A stretch of DNA of 64,000 nucleotides from Flavobacterium endoglycinae. GTDB taxonomy: Bacteria; Bacteroidota; Bacteroidia; Flavobacteriales; Flavobacteriaceae. Made by a program: the position numbers and the translations under genes. The stretch lies in NCBI RefSeq assembly GCF_017352115.1, contig NZ_CP071448.1, positions 2,565,001 through 2,629,000 on the forward strand. Direction: 5' to 3'. Positions 7,887 through 17,400 of this stretch are shown one piece after another; positions within the stretch are counted from its first letter, which is position 1, and every line of letters starts with the position of its first letter. The notes below the pieces were generated by a model. That model worked only from the letters and a program-made list of their open reading frames with translations, ran no database searches and was not told the origin of the DNA.

Positions 7887-9367
7887 TTCGAAAAACTACT
7901 TTATCTTTTTTTAAAGTTTTATTTCTGTTTAGTATACTGTTATGTACTAAATCGAATTCTTATGCTCAAACAGCAACACTAGTTGGCCAGCAGCTTCCTT
8001 TTGACAGGATCTGTGCCGGATTAATTGTTAATGGACAGCCTTTTAATGAATATAATGCTACGTTTAGTTATTTAAATTTTCCTGCAGGAACTACTTTTGA
8101 AATAGAACTTTCAGACGAAAATGGGAGTTTTACAACTCCTACCGCAACCACTAAACTTTCTTTTGTTGACGATCCTGCTACTCAGCAGCAAACCATAAAA
8201 TTTGCTATTCCAACAGATTTAAAAGGATCTGATACATACAGTATTCGTGTAAAAAGCAACACAGCAACTCCGGTATATAGCCAAAGGTTTAGAAATTTGC
8301 AAAACCAAACTACGTTTCCTGCTTTTTACAGAACATATGCCGAAAACTTTTTTATAAATGATAAAGAGTCAACAGCTACTATGTGTACTGGTGGAAATGT
8401 CAGCCTTTCTGTGTACAACCCAACGCCTGGAGATATTCCTTCATCGCCTGCAAACTATCCAAATTTAACTTATAAATGGTATAAAGATGATGTGCTAATT
8501 GCAGGACAAAGTGGTACAACGTTATTGGCAAATGCACCAGGAGTTTACTATGCACAAATTAATTACGGAGGCTGCGACGATGAGAACTTAAGTTCAAATC
8601 GTGTTACGGTTGTTTCTTCAAACGGCGGTTCTGCGGTAACTATCAATTCAAGTTTAGGAAATCCTTTTTGCTCAAATGGTACAGGAACTGTATTAACAGC
8701 AACTTCAGGAAACAGTTATAAATGGTACAAAGACGGCACGCTGATTACAGGTGCCGTTAACCGTACTTATTCAACAAATGACTCAGGTGTTTATACAGTT
8801 GAGGTAGATTTTGGAGGATGTGTTTCTTCTGGAAGTATAAATCTTCAGAGTAATGGTTTTAATGCCAGTATTGATGTGGCTGACCAATATGAGTTAAAAG
8901 AAGGTGAAACGTTAAACGTATCCGTAACCACTGATGCAACAACTCCAAAATTTGAATGGTATTTAAATAATATCCTTATTCAGGGTGCCACAACCGCAAA
9001 TTATGCAGTAAGCGTAAGAGGACTTTATAAAGTAGTTATTTCACAAGAATCAGGCTGTATTGCCACGAAAGAATTTACTTTCAGAGTAACCTCTGAAGCA
9101 GATGCTACAACCACAGTAATACCAAATATCGTAAAGCTAAGCGGTAATTATCCATATTGGAATATTCCAGATGTTTATAAAACAGCGTCGACTAAACTTA
9201 TAATTTTAAGTTCGAATGGAGAAGTAATGTTCGATGATGTAGGGAGCAATTACGATCCGGAACTTAATTCTTTTATTAAAGATTTTAAAAATGTCAATCC
9301 AGTTTATTACTATGTCATTCAATCCGACACAGGTGAAAAAAAAGGATCAATTACTGTAATTAAATAA
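7883..9367 (+). CDS. sprC: Gliding motility protein SprC
   Basis: The 494-residue protein has a signal peptide (start MIRKTTLSFFKVLFLFSILL, ending near SYAQT) and immunoglobulin-like domains. Repeats of the form YKWYKDDVLIAGQSGTTLL..PGVYYAQI occur around residues 190-225, 270-305 and 350-385, each with paired Cys nearby. The C-terminal 85 residues (from IPNIVKLSGNYPYW to GSITVIK) resemble the gliding-motility-associated C-terminal domain (CHU_C, TIGR04131) in shortened form. The order sprC-sprD-sprB-sprF is the one known from F. johnsoniae, where these genes are cotranscribed and needed for SprB function. Translation is coupled to the preceding small gene, and sprD starts one base after the stop. 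Confidence 0.85.
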   Translation: MIRKTTLSFFKVLFLFSILLCTKSNSYAQTATLVGQQLPFDRICAGLIVNGQPFNEYNATFSYLNFPAGTTFEIELSDENGSFTTPTATTKLSFVDDPATQQQTIKFAIPTDLKGSDTYSIRVKSNTATPVYSQRFRNLQNQTTFPAFYRTYAENFFINDKESTATMCTGGNVSLSVYNPTPGDIPSSPANYPNLTYKWYKDDVLIAGQSGTTLLANAPGVYYAQINYGGCDDENLSSNRVTVVSSNGGSAVTINSSLGNPFCSNGTGTVLTATSGNSYKWYKDGTLITGAVNRTYSTNDSGVYTVEVDFGGCVSSGSINLQSNGFNASIDVADQYELKEGETLNVSVTTDATTPKFEWYLNNILIQGATTANYAVSVRGLYKVVISQESGCIATKEFTFRVTSEADATTTVIPNIVKLSGNYPYWNIPDVYKTASTKLIILSSNGEVMFDDVGSNYDPELNSFIKDFKNVNPVYYYVIQSDTGEKKGSITVIK

Positions 9368-9368
9368 T

Positions 9369-12300
9369 ATGAAGAAAATTTTACTATTCATCACTTTATT
9401 TTACAGTATTTCAAATACACTCTATTCTCAGGATAAAAATGAGAATGGAGTTGTTTCGTTTTCGTTACCTATAAGAAATTCGTTAAAGTTCAATAGATAT
9501 ATAATTAACCCAACGTTCAGTTTTGTTCGCGAATCAAACCCTTACGCAAGTTTCTATAACAAGAGACAATGGGTACAGTTTGAGAATGCTCCACAGACTT
9601 ATTTAGCAGGTTATTCGGGTCGTTTTAGAGAAAATGAAGCTTTTGCGTTTGGCTTATTCCAGCAAAATTATGGTCTAATGACTGTTTTTGGCGGAGTAGT
9701 CAATTTTGCACATAACGTCGTTTTACAACAAGACAGCAATTTAACCTTCGGATTAAATGTTGGAGCTTATAAAAGTGGTTTAGATAAAGGAAAAATTATA
9801 TCCGATGACGTAGATATTTTGAATGGAGAATATCCTTCAAATATGCTGCTTACTGTAAATCCTGGGATCAATTATGGAACCGCTTTCATGGATTTCGGAT
9901 TATCGATTAACAATTTAGTTCTTTATAATTTCGGTTCTGGAGTGGTTAAAGAAGATCCTGAAAGAGCAATAGAACTTCATGCGATGTATACAGGTTATAT
10001 AGACAGCTATGGATTTTTTGAGCAAAGTAAATTTTCAGGAATTGTAAAAACAGAACTTAAAAAAGACAAAACCGTTATTTCTGGTCTTGGTATGCTTTCT
10101 CTTAAACAAGGAGTTTGGGCACAAGCAGGATATAACACGCTGTATGGAGTTTCGGCAGGTTTGGGTGTGAATATTTCACCAAGTATTGCCATTGAATACA
10201 ACTATGAAAGAGGAATGGGAAATTTTACCAATATGGGACCTTCTCACGAGTTTGCCATAGCATATAAATTCAAAAATAGAAATTACTATTATGGTGATGA
10301 CGAAGAAGGTGCTTTAATCGATCCGTCAAAGCCTAAATCAAAAACAGTATTAGCTAAAGATGTAGCATCTGCCGAGCCGGTAAACAGAGCAGAAGTTGCT
10401 GAGAAACAAAAATTAGCTGCAGAAGCAAAAGCAAAAGCCGATGCCGAAGCAAAACAAATACGACTTGCAGCAGCAGAAAAAGCAAAGGCAGATGCAGAAG
10501 CCGCAGCAAAAGCAAAAGCTGAAGCAAAATTATTAGCAGACAATAAAGCCAAAGCAGATGCGGAAGCTAAAGCAAAAGCAAAACTTGATGCAGATAATAA
10601 AGCTAAAGCAGATGCCGAAGCTAAAGCACTAGCTAAATTAGAAGCAGACAATAAAGCCAAAGCTGATGCTGAAGCAAACAAAATACGATTAGCAGCAGAA
10701 GCGAAAACAAAAGCAGATGCAGCCGCAGCAGCAAGAGCTCAGTTAGCAGAAGCAAACAAAGCACAAGCAGCGGCACAAAAAACACAAGCGCAGTTAGCTG
10801 CTGATAAAGCAAGAGCTGATGCAGAAGAAAGAAGATTGAAATTAGCCGCTGATAACAGAGCCAAAGTTGATGCAGCGGCAGCAGCAAGAGCACAGGCAGC
10901 AGCACAAAAAACAAAAGAACAATTAGCAGCAGACAAATCTGAAGCTGATGCAGAAGCATTAAAATTAAAATTAGCAGCTGATGCAAAAGCTAAGGCCGAT
11001 GCCGAAACGTTACAAGCAAAATTAGCTGCAGCTGAAAAAGCAAAAACAGATGCAGAAGCGGCAAAAGCAAAAGCAGCAGCAACTAATGCAGCAGCGCCAA
11101 CACAACAAAAAACAGCAGCACAACTTGCCATAGAAAAAGCAAGGGCAAATGCTGAAGCAGCAGCTAAAGTGAGATTGGCAGCAGCAGAAAAAGCAAAAGC
11201 CGATGCTGAAGCAGCAAGACAAGCAAGAGTAGCAGCAGCCGAAAAAGTAAAAGCAAATGCAGAAGCAGCACGCGCAAAATTAATAGCTGATACACAAGCA
11301 AAAGCCGAAGCAGCAGAAGCTAAACGTAAAGCCGATGCAAAAGCAAAAGCTGAAGCAGCTGATTTAGAATCAATACTTGCAGCTGATGCAAAAGCAAAAG
11401 CAGATTCAGACGCACTTCAGGCAAGGCTAGCAGCAGAAGCGAAGGCCAAAGCAGCATCTGAAGCTAAAACCAAAACGGCTATTGATGCGGCAAATAAAGC
11501 CAAAGCAGCAGCAGATCTAAAAGCAAAAGCGGCTGAAGAAGCAGCACTAAAAGAAAAATTAGCAGCTGATGCAAAAGCGAAAGCAGATGCAGAAGCAAGA
11601 CAAGCAATAATAGCAGCTGAAGCAAAAGCAAAAGCAGATGCAGAAGCACAGAAAATAAAACAAGCTGAAGAAGCGAAAGCCAAAGCCGCAGCGGAAGCTC
11701 AGGCTAAACTTGACGCAGAAGCTAAAGCTAAGGCTGATGCAGAAGCACTTCAAGCAAAATTAGCAGCGGATGCAAAAGCGAAAGCAGACGCAGAAGCACT
11801 TCAGGCAAAACAAGCAGCAGAAGCTAAAACTAAAGCAGATGAAGAAGCACGTCAGGCGAAATTAGCAGCCGATGCAAAAGCGAAAGCAGATGCAGAAGCA
11901 CTTCAAGCAAAATTAGCGGCGGATGCAAAAGCTAAGGCTGATGCAGAAGCACTTCAGGCAAAACAAGCAGCAGAAGCTAAAACTAAAGCAGATGAAGAAG
12001 CACGTCAGGCGAAATTAGCAGCCGATGCAAAAGCAAAAGCCGATGCAGAAGCATTACAAGCTAAGTTGGCAGCGGACGCAAAAGCTATGGCAGACGCAGA
12101 AGCACTTCAGGCAAAACAAGCAGCGGAAGCTAAATTGAAAGCCGATGAAGAAGCACGTCAGGCGAAATTAGCAGCCGATGCAAAAGCAAAAGCCGATGCA
12201 GAAGCATTACAAGCTAAGTTGGCAGCGGACGCAAAAGCTAAGGCAGACGCAGAAGCACTTCAGGCAAAACAAGCAGCGGAAGCAAAAGCAAAAGCAGATG

Positions 12301-14276
12301 CAGAAGCATTACAAGCTAAGTTGGCAGCCGATGCAAAAGCAAAAGCCGATATGGAAGCATTACAAGCAAAATTACTTGCTGATGCTAAAGTTAAGGCCGA
12401 TGCAGAAGCTACTGCAAAAGCGCAAGCAGAAGCTGAAGCTCAAAAGTTAAGAGAAGCAGAAGAAGCACGTCAAGCGAAATTAGCAGCCGATGCAAAAGCA
12501 AAAGCAGATGCAGAAGCACTTCAAGCTAAGTTGGCAGCAGATGCAAAAGCTAAGGCCGATGCAGAAGCACTTCAGGCAAAACAAGCAGCGGAAGCTAAAG
12601 CAAAAGCAGATGAAGAAGCTCGTCAAGCGAAATTAGCAGCTGACGCAAAAGCGAAAGCGGATGCAGAAGCATTACAAGCTAAGTTGGCGGCAGATGCAAA
12701 AGCTAAGGCCGACGCAGAAGCTCTTCAGGCAAAACAAGCAGCGGAAGCTAAAGCAAAAGCAGATGCAGAAGCATTACAAGCTAAGTTGGCAGCAGATGCA
12801 AAAGCTAAGGCCGATGCAGAAGCACTTCAAGCGAAACAAGCAGCAGAAGCTAAAGCAAAAGCCGACGAAGAAGCTCGTCAAGCGAAATTAGCAGCTGATG
12901 CAAAAGCAAAAGCAGATGCTGAAGCACTTCAAGCTAAGTTGGCAGCAGATGCAAAAGCTAAGGCAGACGCAGAAGCGCTTCAAGCGAAACAAGCTGCTGA
13001 AGCAAAAGCAAAAGCCGATGAAGAGGCTCGTCAAGCGAAATTAGCCGCAGATGCAAAAGCGAAGGCAGATGCTGAAGCAAAAGCCAAAGCAGCCGAAGAA
13101 GCTCGTTTAGCTAAGTTAGCAGCTGATGCAAAAGCTAAGGCAGACGCAGAGGCAAAAGCAGAAGAAGCACGTCAGGCGAAATTAGCAGCTGATGCGAAAG
13201 CGAAAGCAGATATGGAAGCCGCTCAAGCTAAATTATTAGCCGATGCAAAAGCGAAAGCCGATGCAGAAGCAACAGAAAAATTAAGAGCAGAAGAAGAGTC
13301 TAGAAAACTAAGAGAAGCAGAAGAAGCACGTCAGGCAAAATTAGCAGCGGATGCAAAAGCTAAGGCCGATGCAGAAGCGGCAGCAGCAAGAGCAGCGGCG
13401 GCAGCGAAAGACGAAACTGCTAAAGCAATCGAAAGTTTAACTCAGTCTATAGAAAGTTCAAGTAAAACGCAAAGTGATTTATTAGCACAATTCAATGCCA
13501 CTGTAGCGAATAAACAAAAAGACTTGAACGACTTAAAAGAAGAGAACGATTTAAGTGAAAAAGGTATTTACAGAGAGCCAAAACCGTTCAAGAGTGTAGC
13601 GGCTGAAAATAGCCAGATCGAAGCTTTAAAATTACAATTGGCAGATGCCAGCAGAGCACAAAAAGAAGAGATTGCGAAGCTGACAAATTTATATAATGAA
13701 AGGCTTAAAAAGGTTCCAAATAAAAACGACGCTTTAAACAAAACGTATCTTGAAAAGATCAATCAGTTAAAAGCAGCTCAATTGAAAATGGAGCAGGATG
13801 GTGCAGCTTTATTAGCAGATTTAGAACGTATCAAAGCTGAAACTGAAATCGAGAAAAAACGTAGAATTAAACGTGCGGCTTATGAAAATGATCAAGGAAG
13901 ATATGCACAGGATCTAGCAGCTCTTAAGCGTATTAAGGAAACAACAAAAGTCAGCAGTACGCCATTAACAGCAAGCGACTTTGATTTTGGAGAAGATCAG
14001 TCAAATATGCAGATCATTAAGAATATTAAAAATTCTGAAAATGGTTATTATATGATTCTTGCAGTACACAATAGTGTTGAGAAGAGGGATCAATTCCTAA
14101 CCAAAGCGGTACAAGCCGGATTGACAGATATTAATTTCTTCTATAATGTGACGACAAGTAAATATTACATCTATTATGAAAAATTTGATGGTTTACAAGA
14201 AGCAACGAAAGCATTAGAATCGAAAGGGACTAAGCCATATAACGGGAAAATGGCTATCGTAAAAGTTGAAAATTAG
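9369..14276 (+). CDS. sprD: Gliding motility protein SprD: PorP/SprF-type barrel fused to a long Ala-rich helix
   Basis: The 1,635-residue protein has a signal peptide (MKKILLFITLFYSISNTLYS). Residues about 25-310 are a PorP/SprF-type outer-membrane barrel, a family associated with the type IX secretion system; strands such as AFAFGLFQQNYGLMTVFGG and the late SPSIAIEYNYERGMG are typical. Residues about 346-1350 are almost only Ala, Lys, Glu, Asp, Gln and Leu and should form a very long helix or coiled coil, built largely from a 17-residue unit. The end has conventional coiled coil and a final 90-residue domain (NMQIIKNIKNSENGYYMILA onward) that looks SPOR-like. In F. johnsoniae SprD supports SprB function. 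The combination suggests an outer-membrane anchor reaching toward peptidoglycan. Helix length is likely to vary between strains because the DNA is repetitive. Confidence 0.85.
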   Translation: MKKILLFITLFYSISNTLYSQDKNENGVVSFSLPIRNSLKFNRYIINPTFSFVRESNPYASFYNKRQWVQFENAPQTYLAGYSGRFRENEAFAFGLFQQNYGLMTVFGGVVNFAHNVVLQQDSNLTFGLNVGAYKSGLDKGKIISDDVDILNGEYPSNMLLTVNPGINYGTAFMDFGLSINNLVLYNFGSGVVKEDPERAIELHAMYTGYIDSYGFFEQSKFSGIVKTELKKDKTVISGLGMLSLKQGVWAQAGYNTLYGVSAGLGVNISPSIAIEYNYERGMGNFTNMGPSHEFAIAYKFKNRNYYYGDDEEGALIDPSKPKSKTVLAKDVASAEPVNRAEVAEKQKLAAEAKAKADAEAKQIRLAAAEKAKADAEAAAKAKAEAKLLADNKAKADAEAKAKAKLDADNKAKADAEAKALAKLEADNKAKADAEANKIRLAAEAKTKADAAAAARAQLAEANKAQAAAQKTQAQLAADKARADAEERRLKLAADNRAKVDAAAAARAQAAAQKTKEQLAADKSEADAEALKLKLAADAKAKADAETLQAKLAAAEKAKTDAEAAKAKAAATNAAAPTQQKTAAQLAIEKARANAEAAAKVRLAAAEKAKADAEAARQARVAAAEKVKANAEAARAKLIADTQAKAEAAEAKRKADAKAKAEAADLESILAADAKAKADSDALQARLAAEAKAKAASEAKTKTAIDAANKAKAAADLKAKAAEEAALKEKLAADAKAKADAEARQAIIAAEAKAKADAEAQKIKQAEEAKAKAAAEAQAKLDAEAKAKADAEALQAKLAADAKAKADAEALQAKQAAEAKTKADEEARQAKLAADAKAKADAEALQAKLAADAKAKADAEALQAKQAAEAKTKADEEARQAKLAADAKAKADAEALQAKLAADAKAMADAEALQAKQAAEAKLKADEEARQAKLAADAKAKADAEALQAKLAADAKAKADAEALQAKQAAEAKAKADAEALQAKLAADAKAKADMEALQAKLLADAKVKADAEATAKAQAEAEAQKLREAEEARQAKLAADAKAKADAEALQAKLAADAKAKADAEALQAKQAAEAKAKADEEARQAKLAADAKAKADAEALQAKLAADAKAKADAEALQAKQAAEAKAKADAEALQAKLAADAKAKADAEALQAKQAAEAKAKADEEARQAKLAADAKAKADAEALQAKLAADAKAKADAEALQAKQAAEAKAKADEEARQAKLAADAKAKADAEAKAKAAEEARLAKLAADAKAKADAEAKAEEARQAKLAADAKAKADMEAAQAKLLADAKAKADAEATEKLRAEEESRKLREAEEARQAKLAADAKAKADAEAAAARAAAAAKDETAKAIESLTQSIESSSKTQSDLLAQFNATVANKQKDLNDLKEENDLSEKGIYREPKPFKSVAAENSQIEALKLQLADASRAQKEEIAKLTNLYNERLKKVPNKNDALNKTYLEKINQLKAAQLKMEQDGAALLADLERIKAETEIEKKRRIKRAAYENDQGRYAQDLAALKRIKETTKVSSTPLTASDFDFGEDQSNMQIIKNIKNSENGYYMILAVHNSVEKRDQFLTKAVQAGLTDINFFYNVTTSKYYIYYEKFDGLQEATKALESKGTKPYNGKMAIVKVEN
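11731..13400 (+). repeat. 153-bp in-frame tandem repeats inside sprD
   Basis: The DNA repeats with a 51-bp unit (17 residues, of the form LQAKLAADAKAKADAEA) and a higher-order unit of three (153 bp, 51 residues). The phase CGTCAGGCGAAATTAGC recurs at 11850, 12003 and 12156, exactly 153 bases apart. Units carry silent changes and a few replacements, so this is an older array being mixed by recombination. All length changes seen keep the frame. Confidence 0.85.
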
Positions 14277-14352
14277 TAAAGAATTATATAGATCTAGACT
14301 TCTTTGAAAAAAGAATAGGAACAATAAAGTAAATTTTAAATAAAGATTATAT

Positions 14353-14384
14353 GCTGTTTCTTAAATGCCCCTTTAAGAAACAGC
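14353..14384 (+). promoter_or_regulatory. Perfect hairpin just upstream of sprB
   Basis: GCTGTTTCTTAAA (14353-14365) and TTTAAGAAACAGC (14372-14384) pair perfectly over 13 bp around the loop TGCCCC. The stem ends 23 bases before the sprB ATG at 14408, in the 131-base gap after sprD. No run of U follows, so it could be an RNA stabiliser or processing site, or a translational control element, rather than a simple terminator. Confidence 0.6.
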
Positions 14385-14407
14385 CGTTAAACCGAAACCA
14401 TAGAAAC

Positions 14408-17400
14408 ATGAAGAAACCTACTACTTTAAAATTAGTTTTAGCTGTATTACTTTGTATTCAAAGTTTTGTTATGTTCTCTCAGAAAAATTTCACCCCTCGT
14501 TTCGATACGAGTTTAAAAGGTGATATGCTTTTGATTGGTAATAATATTTTGAATAGAGATGTTAGGAATAATGAGCGCCCAAATAACGCTTTTAATTCTA
14601 CGAGCCAGAATAACAACGATCTTAATATGCAATATATTGATATCGATAATGATAATACTACATTCAGCTCAAGCTCGGCTAATTTAGCTGTTCCTCAAAC
14701 AAGCAGGGAGTGTTATAAAATTGTTTATGCGGGACTTTATTGGGCGGGTATTTACAGCCAGGGAGCCGTAAATAACGGAACAGTAAATCGAAACAATTTA
14801 GGTTCTATTAAAATTAAATTACCTAATCAGACTGCTTATACTGATATTACCGGACAATTAATTTATGATTATTACCCGTCTACTTCAAATGGGGATCAAA
14901 TGCCGTATGCTTATTATTATGATGCTACAGCATTAGTTCAAGCATTGGCAAATCCAGAAGGTACTTATACTGTTGCGAATATTATTTCAGGTAGAGGACA
15001 GATAAATGGTGGTTTCTCAGCAGGATGGAATTTATTTGTGGTTTATGAAGATCCAAAATCTTCTGCTAAATATATTACTTCTTTTGATGGTTTCAGATGG
15101 ATTCAGGCTTCAAGCGGACCAGTAACGTATGATATCTCGGGATTTAAAACGATTCCAACCGGTTCTGTAAAAGCAAAGTTAGCTTTTGCGGCTCTAGAGG
15201 GTGACGTTAACTTAACGGGTGATAAATATTCTATTAATAATACTGATATTTCTACAGCAGAACGTCCAGTTAACAACTTTTTCAATAGTACTATTAACGA
15301 TACAAACGGTCCATACACTGCCCGAAATCCTGCCAGTGGTAACACGCTTGGCTTTGAAGCCGGTATTCTAAATGTACCCAATCCAGCGACTGCAGCATAC
15401 CCCGGTGGTAGTGTTATAAAGAATAACGATACTTCGGCACAATTAAAACTTACCACAAGTGGTGACGGTTACGGATTATTTTTCAATGCATTCAACGTTG
15501 AGATTATTGAGCCTAAAATTGTTTTAACGAAAATTGTAAAAAATGCGGCTGGAGCAAACATTGGCGGACAGAACGTAACAATGGGCCAGACGCTTAATTA
15601 TGAAATTGGTTTCAGAAACACAGGTAATGATAACGCTACTTCATTTACAATTAGAGATCAGCTGCCTATTAATATTATTTTTAATTATCCTGCTGATATT
15701 GTTTCACTTCCATCAGGTGTAACGGTTCAGAGTTATAATGCTACTACAAGAAATATTGTTTTTGCAGTAAATAACAATGTTGTTAAAGTGGGTGACCCTG
15801 AAAAAGTAATCAGTTTCAAAGTTCAGGTAGTTCCGGATTGTCATATGTTAAGCGAAGCTTGTTCTAACAGTATTGACAACTCGGCTTATGCTACTTATAA
15901 AGGAACACAGAATACTACTTTTACAATTTCTGATGACCCGAGTGTTAACACGAATACAGGATGTATCTTAGTTCCTAAGGCAACAAACTTTTTGGTTGGA
16001 ATTGACGGCTGTAAATTTTCTGAAAACGTTACGTTATGTGGTGAAACTATCAATTTAACGGCAGCTAACGGATATACTAATTATACTTGGTATAGCGATG
16101 AGGCACGTACACAGCAAATAGGAAGCGGACAAACCATTACAGTTAAAGATCCTGGTACTTATTATGTGTATAACCTTGCGGCAGCACCTTGTAGATCAAT
16201 TTCTCAGGAGTTCGTTGTATCTCGATTTGGAGCAACAACACAAAACCCTGTAATACCTTTTGCAGATCAAGTAGTAACTTGTCCTAATGATGGTAAAAAA
16301 CTGCCGAATATTTTCTTATGCGGCGGTAATGCATCAAGACAAATTACAACTAGTATTTCTGACGCTTCAAGTATTATCTGGGAAAAATTAAACGAGGGTA
16401 GTTGTGCTGCGGTTACAAATCAAAATTGTGCCAATGAAAATACATCTTGTACTTGGACTCAGGTAGCAAGCGGACCTAGTTACAATGCCAATATTGCAGG
16501 GCAGTTCCGTTTGACATTAAATTATACGGGAGGATGTTTCAACCGTTTTTACTTTAATGTGTATACAAACGCATTAACTCCAACCGAAACACATAAAGAT
16601 ATTACTTGCGGTACTCCGGGAAGTATTACCATTGGAGGTGTTCCTGCTGGATATGAATATGCGATCAGTACAGATCCAAACGGAACGATTGGTGCTTACC
16701 AGTCTAGTAATACTTTTACGATCAATACTCCAAATTCGTATACAGTTCATATCAGACAAGTGGGTGTAACTACTAATCCTTGTATTTTTACTGTTCCTAG
16801 TATTTTAATTAGAGATAGAAGTTTAAATATCAGTACTGTAGTAACTCAGCCTTTATGTAATGGACAAAAAGGAACGATTAAAGTTGGAGCAGAAAATATT
16901 GATCCACAATACTACTATTATATCTACAACAGCGGTGGTACTTTAGTGAACAGCTTTGGACCAACTGCTAATGCAGATTATACATTTGCAAATTTAGATC
17001 CGGGAACTTACCGAGTAAGAGTTACGAATGGCGCTGTAGGTGGAGCACCTGCACCTACTTGTGACAAATCTGTAAATGTTACTATTAACCCAGTTCCAGC
17101 AGCATTGAATGCTACGGCTGCTTTAACAGTACCGTTAACATCATGCAGCAATGGAAAAATTGTTGTTACAACAACAGGAGGAACTGCACCATATTATCAT
17201 TTCATAAACGGATCAACAACATTCCAATTATCAAATGAAATTGAGGTAACGGCTCCAGGTACATTTAATATTTTAGTTGTAGATGCGAACAACTGTAGCA
17301 CAACTACATCTATTACAGTTACAGCTAATCCAAAACCAGTTTACACGATTTCAAAAACAGAAATCAACTGTAATGGTGAAACGGCTCAAATTAGTGTTAA

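Noticed and set aside
10289..11753. Several antisense frames of 64-130 codons opposite sprD
   Set aside because: They result from the Ala/Lys-rich repeats (GCA/GCT read backwards gives open Ser/Ala/Cys/Phe frames) and have no start signals or recognisable domains.
12178..12891. Plus-strand frames rich in Gln/Lys/His inside sprD
   Set aside because: They are +1 readings of the repeat array, without start signals.
14351..14407. sprB start at 14351
   Set aside because: The extra 19 residues lie inside the perfect hairpin and precede a clean signal peptide starting at 14408.
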